64,000 nucleotides of DNA from an uncultured Bacteroidaceae bacterium (GCA_905234605.1 CAJOIE010000003.1:62001-126000), one strand, 5' to 3'; numbered from the stretch's first letter, positions 37,062-47,294 are shown. A program made the numbers and translations. The notes: generated by a model not told the origin, from the sequence alone.

Positions 37062-38267
37062 TCAGAGCCCGAGTTTCTTGCGTATGTCCTTGGGTATGGC
37101 GTTGCGGTTGACGAGGAAGTCCATGGTGCGTGCGGCGATGAAGTTCTTGGTCATGTACCAGATGCCGTCGTAGTCGCCAGTCTTGCCCCAGGAGTTCTTC
37201 ACCATGTAGTATTCACGTCCGTTCTGGTCCTTAGCTATGCCGTAGATGTGCATGCCGTGGTCGTCGGTGAGTTCCCATGTGTCGAAGTCGTGTTGCCGCT
37301 GTTCCTGTGTCGGTGTGAGCTCGGGTGCGTTGACTCCGAGTGTCTCCATAAAGCCTTTGCGCTCGGTGGGCTTGAGCTTGAGCCAGCGTGCCTGGTCGGA
37401 GCCTGTGAGGCCGTCGGCTGTCTTGGTGTTGAGGAGCATGGCCAGTCCCTGACGGGTGAAGCCGTCGTCGCTCACGTCGCCGCCCCATGCGACGGTGTAG
37501 CCCTGCTCGATGGCGTTGTCGATGATGCGCATCATCTCGTCCATTGGCACGTTGTAGGAGTGGTCCCAGCGCCAGTTGTCCTGCACCTCGACGGCGAATG
37601 ATGTGTAGAACGGGTGGTGTGTGTAGGACGTGATGCTGACATAGTCGTCCCAGTTGAGGCCGAGGCTTGCGGCGAAGGTCTTGGGTGTGTACTGGCGGCC
37701 TTCATATTCGAATGTCTCGGGCACCTGTCCGATGTAGGAGTCGATGATGCCCTGTAGGCCTGCGCGCCACTGTGGCGTGATGGTCTTGGCCTTGCTCTTT
37801 GCCACGGCATCCACGTAGGGCGACATGACGGAGAAGAACTCGTTGAAGTTGGCCAGCGAGTCGCCTTGCAGCGTGCCTGGCAGCGGCATGGCAGTCTCGG
37901 GACAGATGCCGTGGTTGCGGATGGTGATGAGCACGTCGCCGGCCGAGCCTCCCTGTGCGAACTGGCTGTCGCCATGCATGCGCACGGTGAGCTCTGCACG
38001 CTCCATGTAGTCGTGGTTGGCGATGAACATCTCGCAGAGGTCGACCTCGCGGCCTGTGGCTCTGAGTATCTCGCTCTCAAAGAAGCTCAGTGTGCTGTAG
38101 GCCCAGCATGTGCCCGAGCGGTTCTGGTTCTTGACCGATGTGATGGGCAGTTGCTTCACTACGGTGAAGATGGGTTTGGTAGACACCGGCGGCTCGTCGT
38201 TGCGGTCGTCGGCATAGGCTCCCGTGGCAATGACAGCGAGGAGCGCGAATGACAATAGTCGTTTCAT
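37062..38267 (-). CDS. C1 family peptidase (aminopeptidase C/bleomycin hydrolase-like), secreted
   Basis: QNRSGTCWAYSTLSFFESE; DDHGMHIYGIAKDQNGREYYMVKNSWG. Confidence 0.92.
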   Translation of the reverse strand: MKRLLSFALLAVIATGAYADDRNDEPPVSTKPIFTVVKQLPITSVKNQNRSGTCWAYSTLSFFESEILRATGREVDLCEMFIANHDYMERAELTVRMHGDSQFAQGGSAGDVLITIRNHGICPETAMPLPGTLQGDSLANFNEFFSVMSPYVDAVAKSKAKTITPQWRAGLQGIIDSYIGQVPETFEYEGRQYTPKTFAASLGLNWDDYVSITSYTHHPFYTSFAVEVQDNWRWDHSYNVPMDEMMRIIDNAIEQGYTVAWGGDVSDDGFTRQGLAMLLNTKTADGLTGSDQARWLKLKPTERKGFMETLGVNAPELTPTQEQRQHDFDTWELTDDHGMHIYGIAKDQNGREYYMVKNSWGKTGDYDGIWYMTKNFIAARTMDFLVNRNAIPKDIRKKLGL

Positions 38268-38298
38268 GTGATTGATATGGTTAATAATAGGGGGTCAT

Positions 38299-41200
38299 TC
38301 AACGGTGACGGAGGCTCTTCCTGCCGCCCACGACGTACACGCCATTGGCTGCCGGCTTGACCACACGGCGTCCTGCGATGTCGTAGACTGCCTGTGGCTC
38401 TGCGCTGACCGACGGTGCGTTGACGGCATTGGGGTCGGCCACGACGGCGATGACGCCTTCCGATGCGAGGCGTGAGACGTCCCACTTGAGGCCTGCGGCA
38501 GGAACTGCAGGCGTGATTGTCGGCGTGCCGCTGACAGTGACCGTGCCCGCACCGGTGAACACAGCCAGCTCGCTGCCTTCAGCGAGGTCGTTGCTGCCCA
38601 GCACGGTGATGGCGAAGGTGGGATTGTTGAGCGACACGCGGCCGGCCACCTTGAAGGCATCCGACGTGGTGCGCGTGCCAGTGTTGCGCGCCTTCACCGC
38701 CACGATGCCGCCACGGGCCACGGAGAGGGTGCCGTTGACAGTGAGCGTGCTGACTGTGGAGGTGCTGGGGGCCGTGGCTATGGTGCCGCCGCCCTGAACG
38801 GACACGGCCTGCACCTGTCCGCGTCCGGCCAGGGTGCCTCCGTTGCGCACGGTGAGGGCTCCAGTGGTGACAGGAGCCGAGGTGCCTGCGGCCACCACCG
38901 TGCCGGCATAGATATTGAGGGTGCCAGTGCTGGCTCCCGTGAGTGTCAGTGTGCCGTCGCCATACTTGTTGAGTGCACCTGTGAACTTGCCTGCATAGGT
39001 GTCGTTCTTGCCGAGATAGCCCACGTTCCATGTGCCGGTGCCCAGTGTGGCATCGGCCGCCGCACTGGCGAGCGAGCCTATGCGGCTTGTCCAGTTCTGC
39101 TCGCTGGAGCCTCCGCCACTGACGTGTACGGCATAGACTCCTGCGTCGAGGCGCAGCGTGCCCTTGGAGAGGTCGAGGCCCGACGATGTGGTGACGCGGA
39201 ACTGTCCGCCGGTCACCTCCACGGTGCCCTCGTATGCCGACGTGTTGGTAGAGAAGTCGCCACGCACGTAGGGGAAGCTTATCTTGAGGGTGCCCGCGCC
39301 GAGCAGCGTGCCGGCAATGCTGCAACGGCTGCCTGCGGCTATGGTGAGAGTCTTTCCGGCAGGTATGGTGATGCGGTTGCGCAGCGATGGCACGGCACTG
39401 GTGCTGTTGTTGTCGAACACGCGCAACGTGCCACCGTTGGCCGTTATGTCCGACGTGGCTGTGCCGAAGGTGGTGTTCCATGCTCCCATGGCCAGCGTGC
39501 CGGCATTGAGCGTGGTGCCGCCGGCCCATGTGTTGGCTCCCCCGTAGCCTATGGTGAGCTGCCCTGCGCCAGTCTTGGTGAGCGAGCCGCGTCCCTCAAT
39601 GCGGCCACGCAGGTTGACGGCACCCGTGTTCACATTGATGGTGGCCGAGTCGGTCAGGGTGAGCGCACGCGTGGTAGAGGCATTGGGGTTGTTGACATTA
39701 AGCGTGGCACAGCCTATCCGCAGGTTTGTGGCCGCATCGCTTGCCGCACCTATGCTGCTGGGGCGCCCGCCGTCGGCCAGCTCGGCAATGGTCAGGGTGC
39801 CCCCGCTGACGATGGTGGCTCCCGTGTAGGTGCTCTTGGTGTTGTTGACGGTGAGCGTGCCCGTGCCCTCCTTGATGAGGTCGGCTTCTCCGCTGAAGCC
39901 GCCCTCGGTGCCGCTGAAAGTGTAGTTCTTGGCAGCAGCGACGGTGACGCGACTCACGGGCATGAGCTCGTTGAGTGTGACGGTAGTGCGCTGTGCATCG
40001 TCGGTGAAGCAGACGGCATCGCCTGCCACGAAGTCGGTGGCAGCATCGCCCAGCAGCCAGTTCTCTGTCTGATAGTCCCAGATGGCACTGCCGGCACCTG
40101 TCCACACCACGCCCGCAGATGCCTCCCGCTGCTCCTTCACCACGAGGCTTATTGCGCCGTTGCCTACCTCTATATTATATGACAGACCTGCCAGGCCCAT
40201 CACGCTGATGTTGGCATCCTGCCCCTTGAAAGCACCCGTGTAGTGCACAAGCTGATATGTGCCCGGCAGGAGCTTGGCGTCGGCAGTCTTGATATTGAGC
40301 ACGAGCGGCTTGGTGACACTCAAGTCGCCCTCAACGCGGACCACATCGGAGCGCACCTCGCCCTCGGTCTGCACGTTGAGCTCGAAGTAGGCCGGCTGGT
40401 TTATGTCAAGCCCCTTTGTGAAGGTGATTTGCCCGAAGGGCTCAACCTGTGTGCCAGGGCTGAAGCGGCCACCCTCATAGTTGAGAGCACCCTCGAGCAC
40501 CACATCGCCCACGCGGGCGTTGCCGGCAAGAGTGCCGCGTGCACGCAGGTCGAGCGTGGTGGTGGTGAGGTCGGCATCGGTCTCAATGGCGCCTTCGCTG
40601 ATGATGGTCTTGCCCGTGTAGGCCACACCCGTGCCGAGCACAAGCGTGCCCTGCTGACTCTTCCAGAGATCCATGGTGCCGCTCAGTGCACCACCTCCTG
40701 TGAGCTCAATGGTCTGGCCCTTGACAGGCATGGCATATACCACGCCTGGCTGCACGTTGCCCTCCACGGCAATCTGTGCCGGTGCCGTGAGGTCGAGCAG
40801 CACACTCTGCCCGTCGGCATAGGTGGCAGCTGCTGTGCGCTGGTAGTTGGTGAAGCCGTTGCTGCCCGCACTCCATGTGCTGCCTGCAGCTATTACGTCG
40901 GCAACCATCACAGGCGGCAACTGCGGGTAAGGCATGCCGGCACCAAGATAGAAGCCCGTGTTGGGTGCCTGATAGTAGCCACGTGTGGTGCAGTCCAGAC
41001 GGTAGTGCGGGTCTTCCTGCAGGCAATACATGGAGTAGCTGGTCTCCAGGTCGGTGGAATAGACCACCATGCCTGTCGATGTCTCGTCGTTCTGCACCAT
41101 GAGTGCCACCTCCTCGCGCCAGTCGCCCATGATGTCGCCCATGAACAGTGGACGCACAGCCCATCCGGCATGAACCTGCCACCCGCTCTCGCTCGATGGC

Positions 41201-42840
41201 TGGAGGAAACGGTTGCCCTTCTCACCGCCATACTTGTTGATGATGACATTGGAGCCGTAGCCGCTGCCGCCTGGCGAACCCAGCACCTCACGCAGCAGGT
41301 CGCCGTCCCACCAGATGCCCTCGTAGGGGTAGTCGGTGCCGGTATTGCTGATGACGTTGCCCTTGCAGTCGAAGAGCAGGCTGCGATCCACGAAGGAGTA
41401 TATCTCGTAGCCCTTGCGGCTGGCGTCGACATCCATGCACTCGCCGCGTGCCACGTCGTACACCGACGGCAGGTACCACTCCTTGATGTGCTCGCCCGTG
41501 GCGGCATCATATATGAGTTGCCCGAGCAGGTCGCTCTGCTGTATGGCAAAAGTCTCCAGCCCAGGACGGTCGGGGTCTATGTCGCTGATGCGGAAACGGT
41601 CGCCGTGACCTATGCCTGCGCTGTAGACCATACCCTTGCGTGTGTTCACGCCGTAGCCGCCTGGCACCATCTCGTCGATGCCGTCGCCATCCACGTCGCA
41701 GACGCGCACCATGTGGAACTCGGCCGGCCATGGACGCTTGTCGTTGCGGCTCCATGTGTATTCGTGGTGGAAGTTGGTTGGCACTCCATTCACCCAGTCG
41801 TAGCCGAATGAGAAGAAGTAGACGTGGTGTGTGCCGCCTGCATCGCGTACCATCGACTCCGAGGCCAGCGAGGGGTGTATGCCGTCGAAGTAGCATATAC
41901 AGAAGTGGCCTCCCATGGTGGAGTACTCGCAGTATTCGTCGTCGCTACGGTAGTCGCTGCGGTTGTCGCGCCCGTAGCGGTTGGCCCCGTCGTAGGCTTC
42001 AGCATAGTGGAGCTCGGCATGGTCAATCTCGGCACCAGTCATGCCGTCAATGACACTAATATAATAAGGTGGGTTGCGCTGTGCCTGCGTGGCATAGTCG
42101 ATGATGTGGTCGCCGTCGGTGTCGCCGGTAGGGGCACCGCCCACGTATGCTCCCCATGTGTCGTTGGCAGCGTCCCAGAAGCGTGTGCCGTCGGAGCTTC
42201 GTATGATGACCTCCGCCTTGCCGTCGCAGTTGATGTCGTAGGCGAGCACCATGTCGTTCTGCCCTGCGTCGATGTTCACGTTAGGGCCGAGGTCCACGGT
42301 CCATAGACACGTGCCGTCGGTCTTGTAGGCTTGCAGCTTGTGGCTGCGTGTGCGTATGCTCGTCGTGGACAGTCGGTCCACGACCCACTCATACTCGCCG
42401 TCGCCATCGAGGTCGGCAGGCCAGGCGTACTTAGCCTTATACTCGTTGGGAGTGAGCACACGGGTCTCGAAGTCGATGCGTGTGACCACGTTGTTCCACG
42501 CCTGTGTCTTATATATATAAGGTGTGCTCTGTGCCTGCTCCACGCCATCGACCACGAGGGCCACGGTCACCTGTGCGCCATTGGCCACACGCGACGTCGT
42601 GGTGGCGAAGTTGGTTCGGCTCAAGGGCGAAGCATTGAGTTTCGCGCCATTGACGTAGACGTTGTAGTGCGCGCTCTCCGGTTCCTGTGCCAGCTTGCGC
42701 CACGACACGAGCACCTTGCTGCCGTTGCGCACTGCCACCACGCCGCGTCCCAGCTGTTGCTGCAAGCGTTGGGCGTGGATGCTGCTTGTCATGGAGAGCA
42801 GGAGCATCACGATGGCTGCTATTCTGTACATTGTTTTCAT
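38299..42840 (-). CDS. Rhamnogalacturonan lyase (PL11-like) fused to autotransporter-associated beta-strand repeats and a C-terminal sorting-like tail
   Basis: 1513 aa; RGVVAVRNGSKVLVSWRKL...YKTQAWNNVVTRIDFET...YAWPADLDGDGEYEWVVDR (PL11); repeated GTLTVNNTKSTYTGATIVSGGTLTIAEL, GSLTKTGAGQLTI; end VYDIAGRRVVKPAANGVYVVGGRKSLRHR. Confidence 0.9.
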   Translation of the reverse strand: MKTMYRIAAIVMLLLSMTSSIHAQRLQQQLGRGVVAVRNGSKVLVSWRKLAQEPESAHYNVYVNGAKLNASPLSRTNFATTTSRVANGAQVTVALVVDGVEQAQSTPYIYKTQAWNNVVTRIDFETRVLTPNEYKAKYAWPADLDGDGEYEWVVDRLSTTSIRTRSHKLQAYKTDGTCLWTVDLGPNVNIDAGQNDMVLAYDINCDGKAEVIIRSSDGTRFWDAANDTWGAYVGGAPTGDTDGDHIIDYATQAQRNPPYYISVIDGMTGAEIDHAELHYAEAYDGANRYGRDNRSDYRSDDEYCEYSTMGGHFCICYFDGIHPSLASESMVRDAGGTHHVYFFSFGYDWVNGVPTNFHHEYTWSRNDKRPWPAEFHMVRVCDVDGDGIDEMVPGGYGVNTRKGMVYSAGIGHGDRFRISDIDPDRPGLETFAIQQSDLLGQLIYDAATGEHIKEWYLPSVYDVARGECMDVDASRKGYEIYSFVDRSLLFDCKGNVISNTGTDYPYEGIWWDGDLLREVLGSPGGSGYGSNVIINKYGGEKGNRFLQPSSESGWQVHAGWAVRPLFMGDIMGDWREEVALMVQNDETSTGMVVYSTDLETSYSMYCLQEDPHYRLDCTTRGYYQAPNTGFYLGAGMPYPQLPPVMVADVIAAGSTWSAGSNGFTNYQRTAAATYADGQSVLLDLTAPAQIAVEGNVQPGVVYAMPVKGQTIELTGGGALSGTMDLWKSQQGTLVLGTGVAYTGKTIISEGAIETDADLTTTTLDLRARGTLAGNARVGDVVLEGALNYEGGRFSPGTQVEPFGQITFTKGLDINQPAYFELNVQTEGEVRSDVVRVEGDLSVTKPLVLNIKTADAKLLPGTYQLVHYTGAFKGQDANISVMGLAGLSYNIEVGNGAISLVVKEQREASAGVVWTGAGSAIWDYQTENWLLGDAATDFVAGDAVCFTDDAQRTTVTLNELMPVSRVTVAAAKNYTFSGTEGGFSGEADLIKEGTGTLTVNNTKSTYTGATIVSGGTLTIAELADGGRPSSIGAASDAATNLRIGCATLNVNNPNASTTRALTLTDSATINVNTGAVNLRGRIEGRGSLTKTGAGQLTIGYGGANTWAGGTTLNAGTLAMGAWNTTFGTATSDITANGGTLRVFDNNSTSAVPSLRNRITIPAGKTLTIAAGSRCSIAGTLLGAGTLKISFPYVRGDFSTNTSAYEGTVEVTGGQFRVTTSSGLDLSKGTLRLDAGVYAVHVSGGGSSEQNWTSRIGSLASAAADATLGTGTWNVGYLGKNDTYAGKFTGALNKYGDGTLTLTGASTGTLNIYAGTVVAAGTSAPVTTGALTVRNGGTLAGRGQVQAVSVQGGGTIATAPSTSTVSTLTVNGTLSVARGGIVAVKARNTGTRTTSDAFKVAGRVSLNNPTFAITVLGSNDLAEGSELAVFTGAGTVTVSGTPTITPAVPAAGLKWDVSRLASEGVIAVVADPNAVNAPSVSAEPQAVYDIAGRRVVKPAANGVYVVGGRKSLRHR

Positions 42841-42896
42841 AGTGTCAAGGCTGAATGTTGTTCATGCCAGTGTTTACTGCTTATGCTTCACGCTCT

Positions 42897-44300
42897 CTAC
42901 TGCCTTGCCTCGAGGTATGCTTCGAGCTCGTCCACATGATATGGTATGCGCTTCTCACCGAGATAGCGTGCGCCTGAGGCTGTGATGAGCAGGTCGTCCT
43001 CAATGCGTATGCCTCCGAAGTCCTTGTAGGCTTCTATCTTGTCGAAGCAGAGGAACTCGGCATTATGCCCCCGTGCGCGCCAGTCGTCGATGAGGTCGGG
43101 GATGAAGTATACGCCCGGCTCGTCGGTCATCACGAAGCCCTCTTGGAGGCGACGGCCACAACGCAGACAGTTGGTGCCGAACTGGTCGAGCCGTGGCTGC
43201 ACCTCGTCGTCGAAGCCCACGTAGTTCTGCCCCAGGCCTTCCATATCATGCACGTCCATGCCCATCATGTGCCCCAGTCCGGTGGGGAAGAACAGTGCGT
43301 GTGCGCCTGCTTCGAGGCTGTCGTCGATATTGCCCCTCATGAGTCCGAGGTCGTGCAGTCGTTCCGTTATGATGCGTGCGGCGGCGAAATGTGCGTCCCA
43401 CCACTTGAGTCCCGGGCGGGCGATGTCGCGCACATGGTCGTGAGCGTCCACGACAATCTGGTATATGTCGCGCTGCCGCTGCGTGAAGCGTCCGCTCACG
43501 GGTGTTGTGCGTGTGTGGTCGGAGCAGTAGTTCTCGTTGGTCTCGGCCCCGCAGTCGCACAGCATCAGGCGTCCGGCCTCCAGTGGGCGCGTCGACGGGT
43601 AGCCGTGCATGATCTCGCCGTGCATGGTGAGTATGCTTGAGAAGCTCACGATGCACCCCTTCGACGATGCTATGCCGCTGATGCGTCCTGCTATCTCCTG
43701 CTCTGTCACTCCCGGGCGGCACATCTGCATGGCCGTGGTGTGCATCTCGTAGCCTATGGCACATGCACGCTCTATCTCGGCCACCTCGCCTTCGCTCTTC
43801 ACGGCACGCTGGTCCACCACGGCGCGAATGAGCTCCACGCTGGCCGCGGCACGCTGTTCGCGAGGGTGGATGCCTGTGAGGTCCATGAGCTGTATCATGA
43901 TGTCGTGGCGGTAGGGCGGCAGGAAATGCAGCCTGCGGCCTTGTCGGTGCACCTCACTGACGATGTCGGCCAGACGGCTCATGGGTGCACTCTTGGCCAC
44001 ACCTGTCTGTGCTGCCATGGTGGCCACGCTGTCCACGGAGCCGAACCACACGATGTCCTCGATGTCGATGTCGTTGCCTATCAGCCACTCGTCGCCCGAG
44101 TCGGCATCTATCACTCCGACGAGGCCGTCGCGGTGTAGGCCGTAGTAGTAGAGGAATGAGCTGTCCTGCCTGTATTTGTAGGCATTGGCAGGGTAGTTGA
44201 CGGGCGACTCGTTGTTGCCAAAGAGCACTATTACGCCATGCTCCACGCGGCGGCGCAGCACGTCGCGGCGTGACTTATAGGTTTGCTTGTCGAATAACAT
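42897..44300 (-). CDS. Aminopeptidase P family protein (Xaa-Pro aminopeptidase, M24)
   Basis: MLFDKQTYKSRRDVLRRRV; LMLCDCGAETNENYCSDHTRTTPVSG; GLGHMMGMDVHD; GVYFIPDLIDDW; start trimmed from ORF-track 44504. Confidence 0.92.
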   Translation of the reverse strand: MLFDKQTYKSRRDVLRRRVEHGVIVLFGNNESPVNYPANAYKYRQDSSFLYYYGLHRDGLVGVIDADSGDEWLIGNDIDIEDIVWFGSVDSVATMAAQTGVAKSAPMSRLADIVSEVHRQGRRLHFLPPYRHDIMIQLMDLTGIHPREQRAAASVELIRAVVDQRAVKSEGEVAEIERACAIGYEMHTTAMQMCRPGVTEQEIAGRISGIASSKGCIVSFSSILTMHGEIMHGYPSTRPLEAGRLMLCDCGAETNENYCSDHTRTTPVSGRFTQRQRDIYQIVVDAHDHVRDIARPGLKWWDAHFAAARIITERLHDLGLMRGNIDDSLEAGAHALFFPTGLGHMMGMDVHDMEGLGQNYVGFDDEVQPRLDQFGTNCLRCGRRLQEGFVMTDEPGVYFIPDLIDDWRARGHNAEFLCFDKIEAYKDFGGIRIEDDLLITASGARYLGEKRIPYHVDELEAYLEARQ

Positions 44301-44331
44301 AGCTATGTCTTTTGTTGTTGGTTGTCGGTGT

Positions 44332-44625
44332 TCAGTCCTGCCTGTCCACGGGGTCTTGCGCAGTGGTTGTTCCAGCCGTGGCTGCGGCAGGGGCCAGCTG
44401 CTCACGCAGGTACATGAGCATGGCAAACTGGCCGTAGAAGGTGCGGTTGCCGATGCGCGGCCGCAGCACCGTGACCATGCGGCGCACGGTGCGATGCACG
44501 TCATCGAGCTTCATGGCAGGCAGCACGGCCGTGGCCGGCAGCTCGCCGATGTGCTGCTCCATCCAGTCGAGGCACTCGGTGAGTTCCTTTGCCGTGAAGT
44601 TGGTGCGGTAGTGTGTGTTCTGCAT
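44332..44625 (-). CDS. Conserved-looking hypothetical protein, 97 aa
   Basis: MQNTHYRTNFTAKELTECLDWMEQHIGELPATAVLPAMKLDDVHRTVRRMVTVLRPRIG...; non-overlapping placement between two minus-strand genes. Confidence 0.6.
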   Translation of the reverse strand: MQNTHYRTNFTAKELTECLDWMEQHIGELPATAVLPAMKLDDVHRTVRRMVTVLRPRIGNRTFYGQFAMLMYLREQLAPAAATAGTTTAQDPVDRQD

Positions 44626-44664
44626 TGCTGTGGATGGTTGTCTGGGTTCATGTCGGTCCGCCGG

Positions 44665-45906
44665 CTACTGCTGGAGCCAGCCAGTCGAGGCGAAGCCGAC
44701 GGCTTCACTCCATGCCAGCTGCCCGTAGTGCTCGAGCCATCCTGTGGAGGCATATAGCTCCGAGGGCACGAACATGGCTATGCCTGCCGTGTTGGCTGCA
44801 TCGGTGAGGGTTAGCGGCCATGGAGCATAGCCCGTGACCCACTTGTCGGAGAGGCGTGCATGCACCACGGCTCGGTCGAGCACCTCGCGCCATGCCGCAT
44901 AGTCGGCTTCCGGCAGGTTGGCATGCATGAGCGAGGCGGCATCGTAGCACTCGGTGAAGGTGGTCCGCCAGCCATAGGGGGCAAACATCTGCACCTGCGA
45001 GCAGTCGGGCGTGGAGCGGTAGCCCATCAGCCCTGCCACATGGCGGCGCGTGGCCTCGGCGAGCAGCTCCATCTGGCTTGTTGCCACCACGGAGAGCTCC
45101 GTGCCGCCGCCGTTGTACACCCCTGCGCCTGTCTCGTAGTAGTCGGCATAGGTGTCGGTGATGGCTGCGGCATCGGCTGGCACGGCGGCCAGCAGCGGCA
45201 TGAGCAGGTGGTAGGGTGCCCCGTTGCCCGGTATCTCGGCAGGCGAGGCTATTATGTAGTCTGCCACGTGGCGCAGCTCGTAGGCCACTTCCACGCTCTG
45301 CATGAAGCATGCGTCGAAGAGAATGTAGTCGAAGTGGGCCACCTGCGCGAGCACCTGCGCCAGTGTCGTGATGTCCATCTCCGTGCCGCTGTTGTCGGCC
45401 AGTGAGCGGCGTCCGCTGTCGATGCCGAAGGAGCGGCGCGGCAAGCGTGCCTGCCTGGCAGGCACCCAGCCCGAGGCATGGCTCCAGAGCACGAGGCCGT
45501 AGTTGTCGGCGGGATAGGTGGTCACGATGTCACGCAGGATGGTGAGCATGGTGAGGCTGTCGGTGAGCGTGGGGTTGCCCGTGTATGTGCGCACCGTCTG
45601 CAACGGTGTGCCGGCAGTGCCCGCACAGAGGCGCGTGCCGTGGGCGTCGTCGATGACGGCCACCACGCGGGCCGAGGGCTGCATGGCTCCCAGCCCGGCA
45701 GCTATCTCGAGCGAGTCGGCCGTGGCGAAGTCGGAGAGCGAGTTCTCCGCCTCCACATAGACTATCACCGTGCGCGCCAGCGTGTCGCCAGGCGTGCCTG
45801 CGGCAGTCTGCTGCGGCTGCGGGTCGCAGTGCGAATGGCAGCCGGCAAGCAACATGGCTGCAAACAGCAACAGCGGGAGCAGCGTGTGTGTCGGGCGAAG
45901 ATGCAT
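44665..45906 (-). CDS. Clostripain-family (C11) cysteine peptidase, lipoprotein
   Basis: LLLFAAMLLAGC lipobox; GLVLWSHASGW, YILFDACFMQSVEVAYELRHVADYIIASPAEIPGNGAPY. Confidence 0.9.
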   Translation of the reverse strand: MHLRPTHTLLPLLLFAAMLLAGCHSHCDPQPQQTAAGTPGDTLARTVIVYVEAENSLSDFATADSLEIAAGLGAMQPSARVVAVIDDAHGTRLCAGTAGTPLQTVRTYTGNPTLTDSLTMLTILRDIVTTYPADNYGLVLWSHASGWVPARQARLPRRSFGIDSGRRSLADNSGTEMDITTLAQVLAQVAHFDYILFDACFMQSVEVAYELRHVADYIIASPAEIPGNGAPYHLLMPLLAAVPADAAAITDTYADYYETGAGVYNGGGTELSVVATSQMELLAEATRRHVAGLMGYRSTPDCSQVQMFAPYGWRTTFTECYDAASLMHANLPEADYAAWREVLDRAVVHARLSDKWVTGYAPWPLTLTDAANTAGIAMFVPSELYASTGWLEHYGQLAWSEAVGFASTGWLQQ

Positions 45907-46001
45907 AATATGTGGCGAAGATAGGTATTTCCGCGACACTCCACACTAAAAGGCCCGCTTTTTCGTTAATACAAAGGTGCGGCTGCAAGCGCACATGTTG
46001 T

Positions 46002-46009
46002 TATCTTTG
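46002..46009 (+). promoter_or_regulatory. -7 box TATCTTTG immediately before histidine kinase start
   Basis: TAnnTTTG ends 5 nt before GTG at 46015. Confidence 0.6.
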
Positions 46010-46014
46010 TCGCC

Positions 46015-47178
46015 GTGAAACTGTCATTCTCCCCCTCCCGTCACTCCCGCTGGAAGACGCTGCTCGCCGTGGCGGCCATCGTTGTGTGCGGCGGCTCGCT
46101 GCTGTGGTCGCACTGGTTAGTGGCCGACCTTGCCGACGAGGAGCGCACGCGCATGCTCATCTGGGCCGAAGCCATGCGCTGCATCGGCACTGCCGACGAC
46201 GAGACCGACCTCTCGCTGGTGCTGCGCGTGGTGAACAGCAACCACACCATCCCCGTGGTGGTGCTCAACCGCGACGGCGACGTGGAGACCTACCGCAACC
46301 TGCACTTCAAGGCCGCCTCCGCGGCCGACACGCTGCACACCGTGGCCGCCGTGGCACAGGAGATGAAGGCCGCAGGCCGTGTGATACGCATCAGCCTCGA
46401 CCGCGACGACTACATGGACGTGTGCTACGACGAGAGCATCATGTTGCGCCGTCTCGCACGCTATCCCTACATCCAGCTCGGGATAATAGTGTTCTTTGTG
46501 GCCACAGCCATCGTGGCACTGCTCAGCTCCAAGCGCGCCGAGCAGAACCGCGTGTGGGTGGGCCTCTCCAAGGAGACGGCGCACCAGCTCGGCACACCCA
46601 TCTCGTCGCTCCTGGCATGGACACAGATGCTGCATGAGACCTATCCCGACGACGAGCTGCTGCCCGAGATGGACAAGGACGTGCAGCGGTTGCAGATGAT
46701 AGCCGAGCGCTTCTCCAAGATAGGTTCACAGCCCGAGCTGCAAGTGGACAACGTGGGCGACGTCATTGCCCACGTGGCCGACTACATAGCCCGCCGCACA
46801 TCGTCGCGTGTCGACATCTGCGTGCGCGCACCGCAGCACCCCGTCTACGCACGCATCAACGCCTCACTCTTCGAGTGGGTGGTGGAGAACCTGTGCAAGA
46901 ATGCCGTCGACGCCATGGACGGCCGCGGCAACATCACCATCACCACCCTTGAGGAAGCCTCGCGCATAGCCATCGAAGTGGCCGACACAGGCAAAGGCAT
47001 AGCACCGCGCCACCTGAAGGACGTGTTCCAGCCAGGCTTCACCACCAAGAAGCGAGGCTGGGGCCTTGGCCTCTCTCTGGCCAAGCGCATCGTGGAGGAC
47101 TACCATCAGGGCCGCATCTACGTCAAGGCATCCGAGCCCGGCCGCGGCACCACCTTCCGCATCGAGCTGCGCAAGTAA
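46015..47178 (+). CDS. Sensor histidine kinase
   Basis: Two TMs; GLSKETAHQLGTPISSLLAW (H-box), NLCKNAVDAM (N-box), VADTGKGIAPRHLKDVFQPGFTTKKRGWGLGLSLAKRIVEDYH. Confidence 0.93.
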   Translation: MKLSFSPSRHSRWKTLLAVAAIVVCGGSLLWSHWLVADLADEERTRMLIWAEAMRCIGTADDETDLSLVLRVVNSNHTIPVVVLNRDGDVETYRNLHFKAASAADTLHTVAAVAQEMKAAGRVIRISLDRDDYMDVCYDESIMLRRLARYPYIQLGIIVFFVATAIVALLSSKRAEQNRVWVGLSKETAHQLGTPISSLLAWTQMLHETYPDDELLPEMDKDVQRLQMIAERFSKIGSQPELQVDNVGDVIAHVADYIARRTSSRVDICVRAPQHPVYARINASLFEWVVENLCKNAVDAMDGRGNITITTLEEASRIAIEVADTGKGIAPRHLKDVFQPGFTTKKRGWGLGLSLAKRIVEDYHQGRIYVKASEPGRGTTFRIELRK

Positions 47179-47294
47179 AGACCATCGCCACGCACTGCCA
47201 TGACGACGGCCCCACAGCCATCCCGCCGCCACCATGCACCACAGCCGGCGGCAGCCTGCCAGCCCGCCAAATACACCTGCTTTCCCGCTGCAAG

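Noticed and set aside
39124-42939. Plus-strand ORFs (352, 522, 202 aa etc.) opposite the PL11 fusion gene
   Set aside because: Shadow ORFs of a repetitive GC-rich gene; no start signals or family motifs.
44301-44504. N-terminal extension of the M24 peptidase ORF
   Set aside because: Extension lacks similarity, is Cys/Ser/Pro-rich and overlaps the better-supported 97-aa ORF 44332-44625.
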